64,000 nt of DNA from Lepus europaeus (GCF_033115175.1 NC_084834.1:123314275-123378274); one strand, 5' to 3'; positions 24,330 to 36,631 are shown, counted from the stretch's first letter. Numbers and translations: made by a program. Notes: generated from the sequence alone by a model not told the origin.

Positions 24330-25085
24330 AGGCTAAACCCATTTTTCTGGCTGAAAAGCCCATGAGAGCATTTCAGGCATGGTAAGCCAAGATACTGTGG
24401 CAATAAATGTCCTACATGAAGGATCTCTGTGAATGAGACCCCAGCGGAAAGAAATGGTCATCAAAGAAGGAGGTACTTTTCTCTGAAGGGAGGAGAGAAC
24501 TTCCACTTTGCTTATGGCCTTGCCTAAATACTGACAGAGATTGTAGATTCAAAAGACTTCCATAGCCTAGGCAGCTCATGTTAGGAGCCTCAGGTGATCA
24601 CTGACGTCATACATAAGAGTGTTGATTGTTAAATTAACAACAGGAGTCACTGTGCACTAACTTCTCATGCAGGACCTCTGTCCTCAAAGAGTTGTATTAT
24701 AATTATGCCTAAGTGCTTGCAAAAGATGTATCATTCTTGAGTGCTTCTTTAATGTTAAGTTTTTTTTAAAAAATAAGAAGTAAAATTAACTTTGAGATGC
24801 AAAGACTTTGAACAGCCCTTGTCTTGGCTGTTGAGGAACAGATTTTTTCTTGCAAGCTGTTGAACTCTTCACTTAGTATAGAGTTGGTCTTCTGTGTATA
24901 AAGTTAATCATAAATGGATCTTAGTGGAGAATGGGATTGGGAATGGAAGAGGGAGGAGGAGGTGGGGTGGGAGTGTGGGTGAGAGGGTGGGTATGGTGGG
25001 AAGAATCACTAAATTCACTTTAGTTGTACTTATGAAATGTGTGAAGTTTGCATTCCTTAAATAATAGGTTTCTTTGGTGAAAAAA
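24330..25085 (+). mobile_element. L1 3'UTR, 5'-truncated
   Basis: Parallel over its length to 21710-22345: CATGAGAGCATTTCAGGCATGG, TTTTCTCTGAAGGGAGG, AAGAGTGTTGATTGTTAAATT, then a GGGAGGAGGAGGTGGGGTGGG tract and an A-rich end. Confidence 0.88.
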
Positions 25086-25188
25086 AAGAATTATATCTAT
25101 AAGGTACATAAAATCTGTTCTCTTTATATTAATAAATAAAAAAGTAAAAACAAACAAACAACCATTTGGCCTCGAAATAGAACTTGGG

Positions 25189-25517
25189 ACTTTGGGCTGG
25201 CATTGTGGCACAGTGGGTTAAATCACTGTCTGCGATGCCAGCATCCCATACGGACTTGGTCCTAGTCCCGGCTGTTCTACTTTTGATCCAGTTCCCTGCT
25301 AATGTACCTGGATCCAGATGATGGCCCAACGCTTGGGCCCATACCACCCAAGTGAGAGAAATGGATGGAGTTCCAGGCTCCTGGCTTCCGCTTAGCCCAA
25401 CCCCATTGGTAACTCGGGGAGTGAACCAGAGGATGGAAGATCTCTCTGCTCCCCCCACCCCTTCTGTAACTCTGCTCTGCATTTCAAATAAATAAATAAA
25501 TCCTTTCTTTAAAAAAA
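25189..25517 (+). mobile_element. C-repeat SINE
   Basis: GGGCTGGCATTGTGGCACAGTG head. TSD AGAACTTGGG is at 25179-25188 and 25518-25527. Confidence 0.93.
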
Positions 25518-25679
25518 AGAACTTGGGCTTCAATGACTTGGTGATTTGCAACCCAAGAAAACAACTCCCCCGGATAAATTAGACCTGCGTGGACACCAGC
25601 ACTTCATCAGCTCACATCAAACAAAATGCAGTGACTTTCCGAAAGGCAGGATAGGTTTGACAAGGATTTCAGCCCTACC

Positions 25680-25908
25680 TCCACATCACCACGAAGGCTC
25701 TCTCTGAAGGCCACTGGGGTTCTCAGAACATCGCGTGAAACAGCTGCAGCATCACAGGAAACTTCTCAGAAATACAAGTTCCCAGGCCCAGCCCAGGCCC
25801 TCTGCATCATCATAAACGCATTGGTTGGGTTGGTGGTCTAGATGCTAACAAGGCCCCTTGGGAATTCTGATGCAACCTCAAATTTGAGAATCACTGGTTC
25901 ACCTTTAA
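25680..25908 (-). mobile_element. MER5A hAT (Charlie) element
   Basis: GGGGTTCTCAGAACATCG at one end, AGAAATACAAGTTCCCAGGCCC in the middle, and TTTGAGAATCACTGG at the other end match antisense MER5A with its inverted termini. Confidence 0.8.
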
Positions 25909-25909
25909 C

Positions 25910-26335
25910 TTCAGATAATCTTTTTTTTTAGTAGACAAATATTAATTGGTATATATGATTCTTCCTATATGTACATATTTTTTGTCACCTCAAACATTTA
26001 TCATTTCTTTGTGGTGAGAACATTCAAAATCTTCTCTTATAGCTATTTTGAAATACACATGACATTGTTGCTAACCACATTCAGCCGATTACGACACCAG
26101 AATTCATTCCTCCTGTCCTGACTTTGTACCTGCCGACCAGCTTCTCTTTTCTTTCTGTCTCTGCCACTACCCCAGCCTCTAATTCAATTCTTTCCAATTC
26201 CACGAAAACGTGAGATCTTACAGTGCTTATCTCTGTGCCTGGCTCATTTCAGCTGGTCCCGTGTCTTCAGGTTCATCCACGTTGTCACATGAGGCTGAAC
26301 CTTCCCACTGCACTCCTCAGCACCCATCAGTCCTC
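25910..26335 (-). mobile_element. Old L1 3'-end fragment
   Basis: CACCTCAAACATTTATCATTTC, TCTTATAGCTATTTTGAAATAC and GTCTTCAGGTTCATCCACG are standard antisense words of old L1 3' regions. Confidence 0.8.
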
Positions 26336-27035
26336 AGGTGGAAAACACCACAAAACCATTGTCATAGGTGACTAATTCGAGGAGGTGAAATCCCTCTGAT
26401 TTTTCTTGAACCTAAAATCTACTTCCGTAAATCTATCAAGGATTTAAACTTCCTTTCCTGACTTCCCCTCAGCTGCGATTATGTTGGTCTATATTGAACG
26501 ATAACACAAGATGTGACTCACAAAACCCAAAACAGTTGCCTCAGTGGGATGATGCTAGGTGGATCTTCCTTCCTCATCCTGGTATTTAGTCCTGTCCTCC
26601 TACCTGAAATGAAATGCTTTAAACTTACTAGTTTGTTAACTCTGTCTTCCACTACAATGCAAGATCCTTAACACAAAAGCTTACTAGTTTATTGCTGTAT
26701 TTCTAGTACCTACAGTGGCTCTGGAGCCATCATGGATGCTAAATAATAAACTATACATGGGTGAACAAAGCACCACTGGTTACATTATACAGTGACCTAG
26801 TGCTTCTAGATTTCCCCTGTCTGGTTATAATACCACCAGTGGCAGAATTCCTGTTGATCATTTACCTGTTCTTTAAACCAGCAAAGCATAAGCATAAGCA
26901 ATCTTATCAAGCTCTACGGAATTGAGCATGCTCCCCTTTTGGAGTTGCTGACTTGCAGCAAACTTTGTTGAGTGCCAAAAGGGGGGTCCAGGCTTTTGTG
27001 GCTCAGAACTCTTAGCCAGTTCTTCAATCTGCATT
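26336..27035. other. Mostly unassigned, with an L2-type end at 26635-26770
   Basis: ACTCTGTCTTCCACTACAATGCAAG, TTTCTAGTACCTACAGTGG and ATGGATGCTAAATAAT (26640-26745) look like an L2 3' end on the + strand. The rest is not recognised. Confidence 0.5.
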
Positions 27036-27236
27036 ACAGTCTCGCTTTGTCCTTCGCCACTCTTATTTTTTTTATTTTAATTTTAATAGATTCAACATGA
27101 TTTGTAGATATAATTCTAAGAAAATAATCATATTCCCTTCCTCCCTCTCTCCTCTCTCCCTCCCATCTTCTTTCCTTCTCCTTTTCTTTCTGTCTCTTTT
27201 TAAAATGTTTTTGAGATAACATACTTTAATTACAGT

Positions 27237-27595
27237 GGCCGGCGCTGTGGCTTAACGGGCTAATCCTCCGCCTTGCGGCGCCGGCACACCGGGTTCTAGT
27301 CCCGGTTGGGGCGCTGCATTCTATCCCGGTTGCCCCTCTTCCAGGCCAGCTCTCTGCTATGGCCCGGGAAGGCAGTGGAGGATGGCCCAAGTCTTTGGGC
27401 CCTGCACCCGAAGGGAGACCAGGAGAAGCACCTGGCTCCTGGCTTCGGATCAGTGAGATGTGCCGTCTTTGCAGCGGCCATTGGAGGGTGAACCAATGGC
27501 AAAAAGGAAGACCTTCCTCTCTGTCTCTCTCTCCACTATCCACTCTGTCAAAAAAAATAAATAAATAAAAAATTTTAAAAATTACAAAAAATTAC
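27237..27595 (+). mobile_element. Young C-repeat SINE in L1
   Basis: GGCCGGCGCTGTGGCTTAACGG head, GGGTTCTAGTCCCGG B box, A-rich tail with (TAAA)n. Flanks share ATTACAGT (27229-27236 and about 27596-27603). Confidence 0.95.
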
Positions 27596-28361
27596 ATTAC
27601 AGTAAAAAGGCTTAGTATTTCACTGAATAATAAGTTTAACCAGTAAAAAGCAGAAATATGTTAACTTAGTGGGAATATAGACAATGGCTATAAACAATAA
27701 TTGAATGGAAAAATGACCATTTCAACCATTTACAATAAATTTTTAAAGTAATCACAGATCATTAAAACTATTGCAATATAATATTCTTAACCTATTTGAC
27801 AAAGGTATAAAACACAATTTTATAAAACTATATTTGCAGCAATACTGATACACACAGACATTTCTTCCTTTTTTGTTTGTTTTTTAACTTCTAGCTCCCA
27901 CATGTGGCTTTGATTGCATTTCCTGGGTGGCTATTGATGTTGAGCATTTTTCCATATATTTGTTGGCCATTTGGATTTCTTCTTTTGAGAACTGTCTATT
28001 GAAATCTTTTGCCCATTTTGCAACTGGATTGGTTGTGTTTTTATTTTTTTTGTTGTTGTTGTAATTGAGCGTTTTTTAAGTTGCTGAAATATTAGGGGTA
28101 TTAGTTCTTTGTCAGATAGGTGGTTTGCAAATATTTTTCCCCATTCTGTTGGATGTCCCTTCACTCTGTTGATCATTTCCTTTGTTCAGCAAAACATCCT
28201 GAGTTTTATACAGTCCAATTTGCTTAGTTTTGCTTTTGTTGCCTGTGCTTGGAGGGTGGGGGTTGTGTTCAAGAGGTCATCCCCTACACCAATGTCTTGG
28301 AGTGTTTCACCTACATTTTCTTCTAGAAGCTTTATAGTCTCAGGTCTTAAATTTAGGTCTT

Positions 28362-28676
28362 GGAGCTGGCATTGTGGCTCACTTGGTTAGTCCTCCGCCT
28401 GTGGCGCCGGCATCCCATATGGGTGCTGGTTATAGTCCCGGTTGCTCCTCTTCCAGTCCAGCTCTCTACTGTGGCCCGGGAAGGCAGTGGAGGATGGCCC
28501 AAGTGCTGGGCCCCTGCACCCTCATAGGCGACTGGGAGGAAGCACCTGGCTCCTGGCTTCGGATCGGCGCAGTGCTGGCCTTAGCGGCCATTTGGGGAGT
28601 GAACCAATGGAAGGAAGACCTTTCACTCTGTCTCTCTCTCTCACTGTCTATAACGTTATCTGTCAAATAAATTAAA
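28362..28676 (+). mobile_element. C-repeat SINE in L1
   Basis: GGAGCTGGCATTGTGGCTC head. An imperfect TSD, AAATTTAGGTCTT against AAAATTAGGCCTT, flanks it. The L1 resumes on the other side. Confidence 0.94.
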
Positions 28677-29027
28677 AAAAAATTAGGCCTTCGATCCATC
28701 TTGAATTGATTTGTGTATGTGGTGAGAGGTATGGATCTAATTTCATTCTTCTACACATATACATCCTATTTTGCCAGCACCATTTGTTGAAGATCCTTAT
28801 TCCACTATATGGTCTGAGCACTTTTGTCAAAAATCAGTTGACTGTATGCACATGGATTAATTTCTGGGCTCTCTATTCTGCATTGGTTTTATAGAACTTC
28901 TGTCTGTCTTTCTCAACCGTAGAATGAAGAGAGTAAGAGCGTCTGCTTCATACTGCTTCAAATCAGTGTTCAGCACTTGGCAGCTGCTGTGGTGTTGCTG
29001 CTTGTTTTAAAAGAAACAAATAAATGA

Positions 29028-29351
29028 GGCTGGAGCTGAGCCCAGTGAGTTAAGCTGCCACCTGCAGCACTGGGATCCCACATGGGAGCCGGTTCGAGTC
29101 CCAGCTCCTCCACTTCTGATCCAGTTCCCTGCAAATGTTCCTAGGAAAGCAGCAGAGATGGCTCAAGTCCTTGGGCCCCTACCACTCATGTGGGAGACCC
29201 AGAAGAAGCTCCTGGCTTTAGCTGGAACAGCCATAGCTATTGCAGACACTTGGGGAGTGAGTCAGCAGATGGAAAATCTTTTTCTGTCTCTCCTTCTCTC
29301 TCTCTGCTTTTCAAATAAATAAAATAAATCTTTTTAAAAGAAAAAAAAAAT
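29028..29351 (+). mobile_element. C-repeat SINE
   Basis: GGCTGGAGCTGAGCCCAGTGAG head, GGTTCGAGTCCCAGCTCCTC B box, TTTTCAAATAAATAAAATAAATC tail. Confidence 0.92.
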
Positions 29352-29456
29352 AAACAGAGACATAAAATGGTCTCAACTGTTTAGAGTAGTTAAATCTAGT
29401 TGGAGACTTGGGAGCCTTTCTTTTCTTTCTCTCTTTATCTTCTGTTTTCAAAAATT

Positions 29457-29800
29457 TTTTAAAGATTTATTTATTTATTTGGAAGGCAGAGTGACAGAAA
29501 GATTGGGAGAGACAATGAGATAGAAAGAGATCTTCCTTCCACTGGTTCACTCCCCAATGGCCACAAAGGTCAAGGCTGGGCCAGGCTGAAGCCAGAGCCT
29601 GGAACTCCATCCACATCTCCCTCATGAGTGCAGGGGCCCCAGCACTTGGGCCATCTTCCAATCCATTCCCAGTCACATTATTGGGGAGCTGGATTGGATG
29701 TGGAGAAACTTGGACTTGAATCATTGCTCATATGGGATGCTGGCATCACAGGTAGCAGCTCAGCCCACAATGGCAGCCCTCTCTCTGCCCCATTTTTAAA
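29457..29800 (-). mobile_element. C-repeat SINE
   Basis: Antisense: AAAGATTTATTTATTTATTTGG, TTCCACTGGTTCACTCCCC. It ends near CAGCTCAGCCCACAATGGC. Confidence 0.9.
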
Positions 29801-30546
29801 ATCCTGGAGTGTGTTAAAAAAAAATAAAGTTTATCCACGAAGTCCAGCACTTTGGTAGCTGAATGTAAAACACACCACAGGAGGACTCGCTCAGCCAGAT
29901 CCCTCAAGAGCAAGTTATAGCTCTGTCGGGAAAACTCAGCTTCCAGTTTATCCCACGATCAGTGGGTAGTATCTGCCTGTGTCAGAGGCAGACGGGAAAT
30001 TCAGTCATGGAGATGACAGCACCGGGCTGTTTCCTTCTAGGGGTCCCCAAATCTCACTGCGCATGTGAAGGAAATGACAGTGATCTCATATTTCTCTTAG
30101 GTGTTTTCAACCACAATAAACGGTGCTATTGTAGATATTCCTGGCATTTCTAATCCTCTACCCATTTATTTTTTATCCTCAATATGATTTTAAATTTTAA
30201 AAAAGTGTGAGATAAGAAGTAGCAAACAATAAAAAAGCCACTATGACCAAACAGACTTACAAGGTGAGACACAGCACCTGGTGCACCTACCCTTCCAACT
30301 TCACCCTGAGCTGCATCTTAGGAGCCTAGAACCTGTGCACAGCACCAGCTGGGCTCTCCTACTCTGTTTCTGTCCATTCTTGCCCATGGTGATCACTGGC
30401 AGGAGACTGAAGAGGAGGAAGAGAAAGACTTTGGGATGGTCCTGTCCTTTTTCCTTCATGGCTTTGGGTTGCCGGTGACTATATTCCTCCATCAATGGCC
30501 ACAGCTTCTCCTAAGCAGCTTTCCACAATGGCTGCAAGAGGCTTTT
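29801..30546. other. Unassigned stretch
   Basis: No gene or repeat recognised. Confidence 0.35.
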
Positions 30547-30880
30547 TTTTTTATAAAAAAGATTTATTTCTTGAAATTCAAAGTTCCAGAGAGGGAGAGA
30601 TCGACGTAGATAAAGCAGTTCTTCTTCTGCTGACTCACTCCTCAAATGGCCACAATAGCTGAGGCTGGGCCAGGCTGAAGCCAAGAGCCTGGAACTTCAT
30701 TATGGTCTCCCACATGGATGGCAAGTACCCAAGAATTTGGACCATCTTCCTTTGCCTTCCCAGGCATGTTAGCAGGGAGTTGGGTGGGAAGTGGAGCATC
30801 TGGGATTCGAGCAGGTATTCAAGTTTGGGATGCTGGCATTGTAAGCTACAGCTTCAACCACTGCACCATGACACTGGCCC
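30547..30880 (-). mobile_element. C-repeat SINE
   Basis: Antisense: AAAAAGATTTATTTCTTG, GGGCCAGGCTGAAGCCAAGAG, ending TGCACCATGACACTGGCCCC. Confidence 0.9.
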
Positions 30881-31549
30881 CATGTTAGCAACTTCTATGT
30901 TCCAGCTCCTTTTTATCTTGCAGTTTAGGCTGGAATGGCTTTCTTCAGTTACCATTGGTCCCTGAGCATCCAATCAAAACTTGTTGGGTTCCCCTAACCC
31001 TCTCTAGACCTTTATTGAACTCTCTGCAATGACCTTGCTTAAGTGGGCCATGTCTCTCCAACCAAGAGGGTTTCCAGGATGTTGACTGATTTAGAGAGAA
31101 ATGTAAGAGGAGATGTGGCAAAGGAAACCAACTAGGCTTGTACATAAAGCTTAGTTATGAGCCTCCTAGCAGTCAAGTTAAATAAGACAAAACATACCAG
31201 GGAGCTGAACAAGAGTTTTTTCTTTACACTGAGCTTTGAGTCTGTATTTTTTTGTTACGTCTTTACACAATGAAAGATTTCATAGTGTGTCTCCCACTGC
31301 TCTGACGCATGAATCCTCGTGTAAGAAGAAAGTGATTGGGGTCAGGCTCAAATTAACCAGTAGTTCAAGGACAGAGAAGGCTCAGTACCTTGTGGGGAGG
31401 TCATTGTGTCAAACCAAGGTGGTGGTGGTCATGCCAATGAGGTCAAAAGGGATTCAGAAATTTTGTTTATGATATCCTCACATTCTAAAATAGCGCCTGG
31501 CTTGTACAAGATTCTCAATAAGTAATTGTTGAGTAAGAGAATGAGCATC
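30881..31549. other. Unassigned stretch ending in an L2/MIR tail
   Basis: AATAGCGCCTGGCTTGTACAAG and TCTCAATAAGTAATTGTTGAG (about 31488-31535) match the shared L2/MIR 3' end. The rest is not recognised. Confidence 0.45.
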
Positions 31550-31882
31550 TTGCAGCAGGAGCTGTGGAACAGTGAGTTAAGCCACCATCTGAAGTGCTAG
31601 CATAACATATGGGTACCGGTAGGAATCTCAGGTGTTCCACTTCCAATCCAGCTCCTTGCTAATGGCCTGGGAAAGCAGCGGATTATGGCCCAACTTCTTG
31701 GGCCCCTGCACCCACATGGGAGACCCAAAAGAAGATTCTGGCTTCTGGCTTCAACTTGTGCAGCCCTGGCCATTGTAGCCATTTGGGGAGTGAACCAGCA
31801 GATGGAAGATCTCTCTGTCTCTTTGTCTCCTCTCTCTTTCTATAATTCTTTCAAATAAATAAATAAATCTTTTTTAAAAATT
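31550..31882 (+). mobile_element. C-repeat SINE
   Basis: GCAGGAGCTGTGGAACAGTGAG head, TTTCAAATAAATAAATAAATC tail. Confidence 0.92.
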
Positions 31883-32054
31883 AATATCTTAAATACTTTT
31901 AAGGCCACATTTTGGCTTCATGTATGTCATAACTTATAAGCATCTCTTTTCCAAGATTATCATGTGAATGCTGATTCTCTAACTGGGTGTATCTGAGTTG
32001 TGTCAAACACTGGCTTCCATGCCCAGAAAACATTATCGTTTTGTTAGTCCACGT

Positions 32055-32345
32055 TCAGCCAGAGCATCAGGATTTTTGAACACTATCCAGATGATTCTGC
32101 TGTGCAGCCCACATTGAGAAAACTGTTGTGCAAAGTGTTCTGAGATTGGAGTACAGAGACCTGGGGCCCAAGCCTTGGTGCACCAGCGAATGATGAACCA
32201 TGAGCAGAGCATGCAGCTATTTTGAATCTTAGTTTTCTCATGTGTAAAATAAAGATGAAAATGATTGCACTGAAGACTTGTGTGAGTTAAATAGATTCAT
32301 GCCATAAAAAGCTCTATATAGACGTCATTATCATCATCATGAAAT
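32055..32345. mobile_element. MER5-like scrap followed by MIR (+)
   Basis: CCAGATGATTCTGCTGTGCAGC (about 32085-32110) is MER5-like. TCTTAGTTTTCTCATGTGTAAAATAAAG and GACTTGTGTGAGTTAAATAG (32225-32295) are MIR. Confidence 0.6.
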
Positions 32346-32980
32346 ATGTTAACATACCAGCATCAGTCACTCACAGACTTCCTCAGAAGGTTGGATGTTC
32401 TTTCTTATGCTTGATTTTAAAGTCCCCACAAGTCTGTTTTTGACCTTGAAGATGTCCCTGAGGCACTATAGAAGCTCATAAACCATCATCCTTCAGTTTA
32501 AACAATGTACATCATAGTAGGCTCAAGACTGAGAGCTCGAAATAGAGAAAAAAGGCATTTTCTCTAAACTCAGTGAGCTTTTAAAAAAGCCATGTCTAGA
32601 ATGTGACTCTCCATGTTCATGTGATCGCGAGTAAATTTACCTCCAGGCTGTTATGAAGGAGAGTTGGACAGTGGCCAAGGGTGCCGGCTTGGCCCAGTCC
32701 TGTTTTGTTCTCCAATGGGTGTGTGCCCCATGGTGCTAATCGTCATCTGGGCACCCAGTTTTTCGTAGGCCCTGAGGCTCTGGCTCCCTCTTAGCATGCG
32801 TGCTCAAAGGAGATTACATTCTGTTTCCTTTCTGAAAACCTGAAAGATATTTGTAAGAGTTCTGTCCAAAGAAGTTAGTATTCCACGCTCTATAAGTATA
32901 CTTCTCTTCACATCTACTGACTGTTGTGAAGCTTCCTTTAAGCCATAACAAATTTTAGTATTCACATAATACCATGATAC
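32346..32980. other. Unassigned stretch
   Basis: No gene or repeat recognised. Confidence 0.35.
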
Positions 32981-33330
32981 ACTTTTTAAAAAAAGATTAT
33001 TTATTTATTTCAAAGTTAGAGTTACAGGGAGAAAAGGAGAGACTGGGGTGGAAGGAGATCTTCTATTGCTGGTTCACTCCCCAGATGGCTTAATGGCCAG
33101 CGCTGGAACAGACTGAAGCCAGGAGCTTGCAGCTTAGTCGGGGTCTCCCATATCGGTGGCAGGGGCCCAAACACTTGGGCCATCTTCTGCTGCTTTTACC
33201 AGACCTGCATTTACCAGGCCATTAGTAAGGAGTTGGATTGGAAGTGAAGCATTTGGGACACGAACTGGCACCCATATAGGATGCTGGTGCCGCAGGCAGT
33301 GGCTTTATCCACTACACCACAGCACCAACC
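32981..33330 (-). mobile_element. C-repeat SINE
   Basis: Antisense: AAAGATTATTTATTTATTTC, GCCATCTTCTGCTGCTTTTACC, ending CACTACACCACAGCACCAACC. It contains a small internal duplication around ACCAGACCTGCATTTACCAGG (about 33198-33220). Confidence 0.9.
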
Positions 33331-34125
33331 AATTACAAGACCCCAAAAGAGAACAACAACAAAAAATCCCTCCCCTGTAAATCTAGATGCTTTGTACATC
33401 GAGTCTGAAATCTTTAGGAAAACCACTTCCTTCAAGTGCTGTGATTTGAATGGAGCCAAGTGTCTTTGGCATCTCTTCAAATCCTCCCCAGGCCCGAACG
33501 TCAATTTATGAACTCATTTGTATGGATACTGTTGACCTGGGTGCTGTAGTTACCCCAGAGGCCTGGCTAATTGTGAGGACCTGGGAGGAGGGGAGCGTAG
33601 AAGAGGCCTCTTCGCATGGCAAAGTCTCCTGGAAAGACCTAGCGAGTGTCAGTTATGTAGAAGGGAAACAGAATAGAGCCTTCACAAACTCCAAAACATA
33701 AGCAAGCATGCTTAAAAAACAAATAGACCAGAGGAAAGCAAGCCAGGATGGGAGGAATTCAAAAAATCAGTAATGCATTTTTAAAAACATGCATTAAAAT
33801 ACTTTGATTCCTTGATAGCATTTGCTTCAAATAGTCAACAACTTCATATATCAACTGGATGGTTTAATAATTAGAGAGAAAAATGGTGTAAGTCCATGCC
33901 AAAATATGTTAAAGCAGACTTATTTTAAATTGAAATGAGATATTTCTAAATAGAATACAAATTTTTGGTTTAAAAATACAATTTTGATTGAATTTTATAT
34001 GAGCATTGAGATATAATTTACATAATATTTAATCTTGTAAAATAAATGATTCAGTGAATTTTAGTTTATTCACATGGTTCTGCAATTGTCAACATCTCAT
34101 TTAATTAGAAGAGCATTTCCATCAC
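33331..34125. other. Unassigned AT-rich stretch
   Basis: No gene or repeat recognised. Confidence 0.35.
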
Positions 34126-34960
34126 CCAAAGGAAACTTGCACCCCTCGCGCATTGCCCCTCATCCCAAGCCTGGCTGCCACTTAGCTGCTTCCCATCTCC
34201 ATGGAGGTGTTTTCATTTCTCTGGATTGCACAGAGTAGAATTGCATTTCATATGACTGGTCTATGTTCAGCATTTTATTGAGCTGCCATACTGATTTGTA
34301 AAGTGGTTGCACCATTTTGCACCCCCACTGCAATGTGTAATGATCCCAACTTCTCCATGTCCTCATGAGCACTTGTCATTTTTCTATCTTTTATTTTAGA
34401 CACCAAAGTGAATGTGAAGTAGTGTCTTGTGGTGATTTTTCTGTGTATTTCCTGAATAACTTGCAATGTTCTTGTTAACCATTTGTGATTCTTTGGAGAA
34501 ATGTCTGTTAAGTCTTTAGTCATTTTCAAATTGAAATTGTATATATGTATTTTATTTTTATTAACAATAATGGCACATGTTTATTGCCTAAAGTGACATT
34601 TCAACATGTGTGTATAATGTCCTGATCAAATAAGAGTAATCAACGTTTCCCCTTTTTTGATGTTACTTAGGGCTCCTTTCTTCTACTTGTTCATAAAATA
34701 TAGAGTAGGTAATTGGGAACTATGATCACTACCATAACTCTACTATGATTGTAACACTAGGAACTTACTCCTTTGATCTAAATCTGATTTGGTGCCGATG
34801 ATGTAAACTCCCTCTATTTCCCCCACCCAGCCTCTGGAAATCTCTATTCTGTATTCATATTGATTTTTTTGCTTGCTTGTTTGTTTTAAACTTCCATATG
34901 TGAAGGGGAACATCCAGCGTCTGTCTTCTTGCACCGGTAAGAACAACATGGAGTGTGCGG
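34126..34960 (-). mobile_element. Old L1 ORF2 end and 3'UTR
   Basis: GTGGTTGCACCATTTTGCACCC, CTTCTCCATGTCCTCATGAGC and CAAATAAGAGTAATCAACG are diverged antisense L1 words in the right order. Confidence 0.8.
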
Positions 34961-35200
34961 TACAAACTCAAATCTTCAGTGAGGACACTAAGCTCAATTA
35001 AGTCCTGAGTAAGCTACCCACTGTGTCTCCAGACAGATCAAGCTCCCCCACAGCAGCTCAGAAGATACAACTCCAGCAAGGCAAAGTCCCCTAATCCATC
35101 ACCGGCTACACAGGGCCTTTCGTAATTGTGATGTAATTTCCACCCACTAACACAAGAATTCTCACAAAAGGCTCTTCCTTGCTTAGCCCGAAGAGCTTAG
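34961..35200. other. Unassigned stretch
   Basis: Nothing recognised. Confidence 0.35.
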
Positions 35201-35212
35201 AAAGAGATTATT

Positions 35213-35504
35213 GGGCCGGCGCTCAGCCCTCTGCCTCTCTGCTGAGCCGCCCGCCTGCCTGGCCAGGTGCAATCTCTCCACTCAACCACGTAACCTCGCT
35301 CCCCACCCCCAATCTGAGCGACTGGGCACTCTCTCCCAGGTCCTGTCTGGAGAGGTGCCCCTCCGTTCTTACTGATGTCCTTTCCCTAATAAACTTTGCT
35401 ATTTTTTACTTTCCACTAAAAAAAAAAAAAAAGAAAGAAAGAAAGAGAGAAAGAAAGGAAGAAAGAAAGAGAGGAAGAAAGAGAGAAAGAAAGGAAGAAA
35501 GAAA
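35213..35504 (+). mobile_element. Small polyadenylated retroposon, chimeric in appearance
   Basis: A 12-bp TSD, AAAGAGATTATT, is at 35201-35212 and 35505-35516. The body starts GGGCCGGCGCT, identical to a C-repeat head, then switches to unrelated sequence that looks like an LTR R region. That ends CCTAATAAACTTTGC and then an A-tail that has become a long (GAAA)n tract (35418-35504). No SINE core is present. Target duplication plus A-tail indicates L1-driven insertion. Confidence 0.8.
35418..35504 (+). repeat. (GAAA)n-rich tail
   Basis: A-tail expanded to GAAA/GGAAGAAA repeats. It keeps a long frame of Lys/Arg/Glu codons open by chance. Confidence 0.95.
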
Positions 35505-35516
35505 AAAGAGATTATT

Positions 35517-35834
35517 CGCCAACAAAACCCAACATTTAAGCTACAAAGAGAATCTTGTGAGGCCCGCTGGGCTGATTTATATTCTCGCCAAACTGGCACA
35601 ATCCCCAGATCACAAGTGAACTGAAGCTAATGAAATGAACTTATAACTGGATACAATTTATATGCCGTTTCTTCAGAAAATCTCCAAGTAATCGCACTGC
35701 ACAAGCCAATGTGGATGGGAGCATGTCGGACATCTAATTCAAGCTGTTGGCATCCTGGTGGGAGGGGTTGGACCTGGGGTCAGGAGGAAGTCATGGGGGA
35801 TGTGAAGCTTGTTGCAGTGTACAGGTTAGTTGTT
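35517..35834. other. Unassigned stretch
   Basis: No gene or repeat recognised. Confidence 0.35.
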
Positions 35835-35848
35835 AGAAGTCAAGGCTC

Positions 35849-36203
35849 CGGGCAGGCGCTGCGGCTCACTAGGCTAATCCTCCACCTAGCGGCGCTGGCA
35901 CCCCGGGTTCTAGTCCCGCTTGGGGTGCTGGATTCTGTCCAGGTCGCCCCTCTTCCAGCCCAGCCCTCTGCTATGGCCCGGGAGTGCAGTGGAGGATGGC
36001 CCAAGTGCTTGGGCCCTGCACCTGCATGGGAGACCAGGAGAAGCACCTGGCTCCTGCCTTCGGATCAGCGCGATGTGCCGGCAGCAGCGCGCCTGCCGTG
36101 GTAGCCATTGGCAAAAAAGAAGACCTTTCTCTCTGTCTCTCTCTCTCACTGTCCACTCTGCCTGTCAAAAAAAAAAAAAAAAGTAAAATTAAAAAAAAAA
36201 AAA
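35849..36203 (+). mobile_element. C-repeat SINE
   Basis: GGGCAGGCGCTGCGGCTCACTAG head, long A-tail. TSD AGAAGTCAAGGCTC is at 35835-35848 and 36204-36217 with one mismatch. Confidence 0.96.
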
Positions 36204-36631
36204 AGAAGTCCAGGCTCTGGACAGAGACTCCATGGGTTGTATTTGCTCTTGTCGCTGCCCATTAGACCCCAGGACTGAACACCTCGGTGATTCCGTTCCC
36301 TTAGTTCTAGTGGAGTTGAGCTTAGGGCTTTCACTGAAGATTTGCCATGAGCATTGCTGAGTTTGTACTGCACACTCCGTGTTGTTCTTACTGGTACTGG
36401 CACTTCCACCAATGTTTCCAAATAATGGACACCAATAATATTTTGCATATCAAGTTGAAATTTGAATACACCTCACTTTGTATGTCATTTTTACATTGAA
36501 ATACTAGTAATCGATTAGAATAACGTAAGTTCATATCAGAATTAGGTTTAATCTTAAGACAGAATTCACCCTCAATTTATAATTGACTTTAGTTATGAGG
36601 CTACTGAAAAAAAGGTGTGTGGAAATTGGAA

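Larger units (their letters stand above)
27036..28905 (-). mobile_element. L1 3' part (ORF2 end and 3'UTR), antisense
   Basis: The region includes TTTTTCCATATATTTGTTGGCC, TTTGTCAGATAGGTGG, GTTCAGCAAAACATCC and GCACCATTTGTTGAAGA, all typical antisense L1 ORF2 words. Two C repeats interrupt it. The reading frame is destroyed. Confidence 0.85.

Noticed and set aside
35179..35619. 146-codon open frame with a Lys/Arg-rich tract
   Set aside because: It runs through the A-tail and (GAAA)n of a retroposon and its TSD.
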